Origin: Rubellimicrobium sp.
GTDB lineage: Bacteria; Pseudomonadota; Alphaproteobacteria; Rhodobacterales; Rhodobacteraceae
DNA: 64,000 nt
Direction of reading: 5' to 3'
NCBI GenBank assembly: GCA_019454835.1
Contig: JACFNP010000004.1
Location: forward strand, 1 to 64,000
This document shows, one piece after another, positions 61,189-64,000 of this stretch (the first letter of the stretch is position 1; every line of letters starts with the position of its first letter). The translations under genes and the position numbers were made by a program. The notes under the pieces are model-generated. The model worked only from the letters and a program-made list of their open reading frames with translations. It was not told where the DNA came from and ran no database searches.

Positions 61189-62444
61189 AGATGCAGCGCC
61201 GCACGTTCGTCGCCTCGCTGGCCGCCCTGCCTTTGGCCGCGCCCGCCCTGGCACGGGGCGCGGGGCCGCGCGTCACCGTGGTCGGTGCGGGCTATGGCGG
61301 CGCGTCCTTCATCCGCACCCTGCGCAGGCTGGCACCCGAGGTCGAGATCACGGTGATCGAGCAGACCCCGCGCTTTCATTCCTGCCCGTTTTCCAACGGC
61401 GTCATCGGCGGATTGTGGGACGGCGACCGGATCAGCTTTGAATATGACGGCCTTGCCTCTACCGGCACCCGATGGGCCTCGGGCGCGGCGGTGGGCTTCG
61501 ATCCCGCCACCCGCGAGGTGACGCTGGAAGGCGGCGAGGTGGTCACCGGCGATTATGTCCTGCTGTCGCCGGGCATCAGCCTGAACTTCGCCGCCATCGA
61601 CGGCTATTCGCCGGAGGCCGCCGAAGCGATGCCGCACGCCTGGCAGGCCGGGTCGCAGACCGGGCTTCTGCGGCGGCAACTGGTCGAGATGGAGGACGGC
61701 GGCACCGTGGTCGTCGCCATCCCCCGCCCGCCGTTTCGCTGCCCGCCGGGGCCGTATGAACGCATCTCGCTCATCGCGCATTACCTGAAGGCGGCAAAGC
61801 CCGCGTCGAAGATCATCGTGCTGGACGCGCAGGACGGGTTTTCCAAACAGGGCCTGTTCGAGGAATGCTGGGCCGCGCTGTATCCCGGCCTCATCGAGCG
61901 CATCCCCGGCGCCGAATCGGGCGAGGTCGAAGCCGTCGATCCCGCCACGATGCGGGTATCCACCGCCTTCGACGACATCACGGCGGACGTGGCCAACGTC
62001 ATACCCCCGCAGCGTGCCGGGGCGCTGGCGCTGGATGCCGGGCTGGACGGCGGCATCGGCTGGTGCCCGGTCGATCCGGTGAGCTTCGAATCCACCCTCG
62101 CCCCCGGCGTGTTCATCATCGGTGACGCCGCGATCATGGGCGAGATGCCGAAATCGGGCTTTTCCGCCGCCCAGCAGGGCAGCGCCTGCGCCGCCGCCCT
62201 TGCCGCGCGAATCGCGGGCGATGATCCTGCCCCGCGCAAGCTCATCAACACCTGCTACAGCCTTGCCGCGCCGGACTGGGGCTTTTCGGTCGCCGATGTC
62301 TATGCGCAGACAGCAGACGGCATCGCCGCGATCCGCCCAGGCGGCGGCACGACGCCGCTGGGTGCGGATGCGGACACCCATGCCGCCGAGGCGAGGTATG
62401 CAAATTCATGGTTCGACACGCTGACATCACAGCTCTGGGGCTGA
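61185..62444 (+). CDS. soxF: Flavocytochrome c sulfide dehydrogenase flavoprotein (SoxF/FccB)
   Basis: 419 residues. Tat signal (MQRRTFVASLAALPLAAPA), FAD-binding VTVVGAGYGGASFIRTL, redox cysteines in FHSCPFSNGV and in PFRCPPGPYER, and C-terminal VFIIGDAAIMGEMPKSGFSA with a NTCYSL tail. It oxidises sulfide or activates the Sox multienzyme system. Overlaps both the upstream cytochrome gene and soxX (37 bases, different frame). Confidence 0.91.
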   Translation: MKMQRRTFVASLAALPLAAPALARGAGPRVTVVGAGYGGASFIRTLRRLAPEVEITVIEQTPRFHSCPFSNGVIGGLWDGDRISFEYDGLASTGTRWASGAAVGFDPATREVTLEGGEVVTGDYVLLSPGISLNFAAIDGYSPEAAEAMPHAWQAGSQTGLLRRQLVEMEDGGTVVVAIPRPPFRCPPGPYERISLIAHYLKAAKPASKIIVLDAQDGFSKQGLFEECWAALYPGLIERIPGAESGEVEAVDPATMRVSTAFDDITADVANVIPPQRAGALALDAGLDGGIGWCPVDPVSFESTLAPGVFIIGDAAIMGEMPKSGFSAAQQGSACAAALAARIAGDDPAPRKLINTCYSLAAPDWGFSVADVYAQTADGIAAIRPGGGTTPLGADADTHAAEARYANSWFDTLTSQLWG

Positions 62445-62803
62445 TGCTGGTGCTTGCGGGCGGCGCTTCGGCACAGGATGCGCAGGCGCGGCTGGGCGCG
62501 GCGCTGATCGTGGATTCCGAAAAAGGCAACTGCACCATCTGCCACGCGATCCCCGGCCTCGGCATCCCTCCCGATGCGCAGGGCAACATCGGCCCCGCGC
62601 TCGACGGGGTGGGCAGCCGCCACGACCGCGACTGGTTCATCCGCTTCATCACCGACCCGCGCACGACCTTTCCCGATACCGTCATGCCCGCCTTCGGCAT
62701 CACCGAGGGCCTGATCGACGTGGCCCCCGAATATGCGGGCCGCCCGATCCTGACGCCTGACGAGATCGCCGCCATCGCCGCCTATCTGGAGACCTTGCAA
62801 TGA
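62408..62803 (+). CDS. soxX: Sulfur oxidation c-type cytochrome SoxX
   Basis: 131 residues. Signal peptide (ALGLMLVLAGGASA), heme CTICH, and a Met candidate in DTVMPAFG. SoxX pairs with SoxA to attach thiosulfate to SoxY. The ATG at 62408 overlaps soxF; a start at 62444 would give too short a signal peptide. ATGA overlap with soxY. Confidence 0.9.
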   Translation: MVRHADITALGLMLVLAGGASAQDAQARLGAALIVDSEKGNCTICHAIPGLGIPPDAQGNIGPALDGVGSRHDRDWFIRFITDPRTTFPDTVMPAFGITEGLIDVAPEYAGRPILTPDEIAAIAAYLETLQ

Positions 62804-63261
62804 TCGACCGCCGCCGCTTGCTGGCCGGAGCCGGTGGTCTTGCCGCCATCGCCGTGGTGCCGCTGCCCGCCGCCGCCACCCCGGCGGACGCCGCCGCCGC
62901 GATCACCGAGGCGTTCGGCGACGACCGCCCCTTCACCGACGGTCCGATCATCATCGAGGCCCCGGCTCTGGCCGAGACCGGCAATTCCGTGCCGATCACC
63001 GTGCGCGCCGAGCGCGCCATGGACGCCCCCGACCGCATCACCCGCATGGCGCTGTTTTCCGAAAACAACCCGCGCGCCGCGCTGTTCGCGGTCAGCTTCG
63101 GCCCCGCCGCCGCCGAGGCCGCCATTGCGACCAACATCCGTCTCAACGGCACCCAGCAGATCATCTGCGTGGCCGAGACGGCGGACGGCACCCTGATCCG
63201 CGCCATCCATGAAATCCGCGTCGTCGTCAGCGCCTGCACCACGCTCGAGGCCCAGTTCTGA
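62800..63261 (+). CDS. soxY: SoxY-like thiosulfate carrier lacking the GGCGG tail
   Basis: 153 residues. Tat-like signal (DRRRLLAGAGGLAAIAV), then an Ig-like SoxY fold (GNSVPITVRAERAMDAPDRI, ALFAVSFGP). Canonical SoxY ends in GGCGG whose cysteine carries the sulfur substrate. This protein ends RVVVSACTTLEAQF: a cysteine (Cys146) is present seven residues before the end but without the flanking glycines. It may still carry sulfur through Cys146 or may be a variant carrier. Gene order with soxX and soxZ is canonical. Confidence 0.85.
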   Translation: MIDRRRLLAGAGGLAAIAVVPLPAAATPADAAAAITEAFGDDRPFTDGPIIIEAPALAETGNSVPITVRAERAMDAPDRITRMALFSENNPRAALFAVSFGPAAAEAAIATNIRLNGTQQIICVAETADGTLIRAIHEIRVVVSACTTLEAQF

Positions 63262-63581
63262 TGTTCAACACCCGTATCCGCGTGCCCGAAACCGCCGCCG
63301 CAGGCGAGGCGGTCGAAATCCGCGCCATGATCATGCATCCGATGGACAACGGTTTCACCTATTCCACCCAGGGCACGCTGATCCCGGTGAACATCATCAC
63401 CGATTTCACCTGCCGCTATCTGGGCGAGGTGGTGGTGCAGGTGCGGCTTGAACCGGGGATCTCGGCCAATCCGATCTTCACCTTCAGCCTGCGCGCGACC
63501 GAAAGCGGCCCGGTCGAATTCGAGTGGATCGACCAGAACGGCGACGTGACCACCGCAAGCGCCGATCTGACCGTGACATGA
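63261..63581 (+). CDS. soxZ: SoxZ, partner of SoxY
   Basis: 106 residues. No signal; travels with SoxY by Tat. Ig-like fold with TRIRVPETAAAGEAVEIRAMIMHPMDNG and VVVQVRLEPGISANPIFTFSL typical of SoxZ. Start shares its A with the soxY stop. Its heterodimer with SoxY is the thiosulfate carrier. Confidence 0.91.
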   Translation: MFNTRIRVPETAAAGEAVEIRAMIMHPMDNGFTYSTQGTLIPVNIITDFTCRYLGEVVVQVRLEPGISANPIFTFSLRATESGPVEFEWIDQNGDVTTASADLTVT

Positions 63582-64000
63582 GGGCGCTTGCCGTCCTGTT
63601 GCTGCTGGCCGCGCCTGCACAGGCCGAACCCGTCTCGGGCTATGATTTCCTGATGCCGGAAACGCAGGCGTTGCAGGACGACGATTTCGCCAACCCCGGC
63701 CTGCTCTGGGTCGATCAGGGCGCCGCGCTCTGGGCGCAGGAGGGTTGCACCGGCTGCCATGGCGACGCGACCGGGTCGATGCGCGGGGTCGGGGCGCATT
63801 ATCCGGTCTGGTCCGACGAGCGCGACCGGATCGTGACCATCGACGAACAGATCGACTATTGCCGCACCGAACGGCTGGGCCTCGATCCGCTGCCACGCGG
63901 GGCGACGGACATGACCGCGCTGGACGCCTATGTCATGCACCAGTCGCGCGGGCTGCCGGTCGCGGTGGCGCTTGACCGGCCCGAACTGACCGAGGCCCAC
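63578..64000 (+). CDS. soxA: SoxA, 3' end outside window
   Basis: 141 codons visible. Signal peptide ALAVLLLLAAPAQA, then GYDFLMPETQALQDDDFANP and heme site CTGCH at about 57-61, as in diheme or single-heme SoxA. The frame runs off the right edge. It forms the SoxAX cytochrome with SoxX. Overlaps soxZ by ATGA. The remaining sox genes (B, C, D) are presumably beyond the edge. Confidence 0.9.
   Translation, partial: MRALAVLLLLAAPAQAEPVSGYDFLMPETQALQDDDFANPGLLWVDQGAALWAQEGCTGCHGDATGSMRGVGAHYPVWSDERDRIVTIDEQIDYCRTERLGLDPLPRGATDMTALDAYVMHQSRGLPVAVALDRPELTEAH

Overview
The window looks like chromosome of a high-G+C alphaproteobacterium, most likely Rhodobacteraceae (Rhodobacterales). The reasons are GC-rich codon use throughout, a perfect TTGAT-N4-ATCAA Fnr box, sox and ccm genes, an NsrR-type Rrf2 regulator, many betaine and sugar-acid genes, and intergenic palindromes of a kind common in that family. 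Gene calls rest on reading the translations and recognising family motifs; no database search was run.

Layout. 1-2.5 kb: two Stealth-family polysaccharide phosphotransferase-like genes, the first cut by the window edge. 2.8-16.9 kb: a catabolic island with a ribose-type ABC importer, SMP-30 lactonase, IlvD/Edd-type dehydratase, three dehydrogenases, FAH-family hydrolase, CoA ligase, crotonase-like protein, OsmC protein and a GntR regulator. Candidate operators lie at three of its promoters. 17-29.3 kb: purB, a HEPN-like gene pair, an aldo/keto reductase divergent from an NsrR-like regulator, malate synthase G, ccmF-ccmH and a Uup-type ABC-F ATPase, separated by repeat clusters.

29.3-36.4 kb: an apparent single operon behind a class II Fnr promoter. 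It encodes a small membrane protein, a CuA subunit II, a B-family heme-copper subunit I in which the catalytic tyrosine is replaced by glutamine, heme o synthase, SCO/SenC, a cytochrome b/ferredoxin/MvhD fusion, a membrane-anchored unknown protein and a bacteriohemerythrin. I read this as an sNOR-type nitric oxide reductase module (norSY-senC-like), not an oxygen-reducing oxidase. It is the most interesting system here. cysK follows on the other strand.

37.7-39.9 kb: tRNA-Ser(TGA), preceded by a 5' half-tRNA broken at the anticodon loop, then an AT-richer restriction-modification island. 39.9-55 kb: a methylated-amine or betaine catabolic region with a class III aminotransferase, GcvT-like protein, two PYROXD2-like flavoproteins, BetI-like regulator, MttB-family methyltransferase, Pot-type ABC importer and a trimethylamine dehydrogenase-family enzyme. 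Three divergent promoters here share a near-identical palindrome. 55-60.7 kb: a molybdenum hydroxylase (small, large and triheme cytochrome subunits) with XdhC and a MobA-like protein. 60.9-64 kb: a sox cluster (monoheme cytochrome, soxF, soxX, soxY, soxZ, partial soxA) in which SoxY lacks the usual C-terminal GGCGG arm.

Two repeat families punctuate gene ends. One is a GTCATTGCG...CGCAATGAC palindrome of about 85-90 bp (about 18 copies, some with outer inverted arms). The other is a roughly 105-bp element in three copies, with two hairpins showing compensatory changes; two copies supply the stop codon of the gene they follow.
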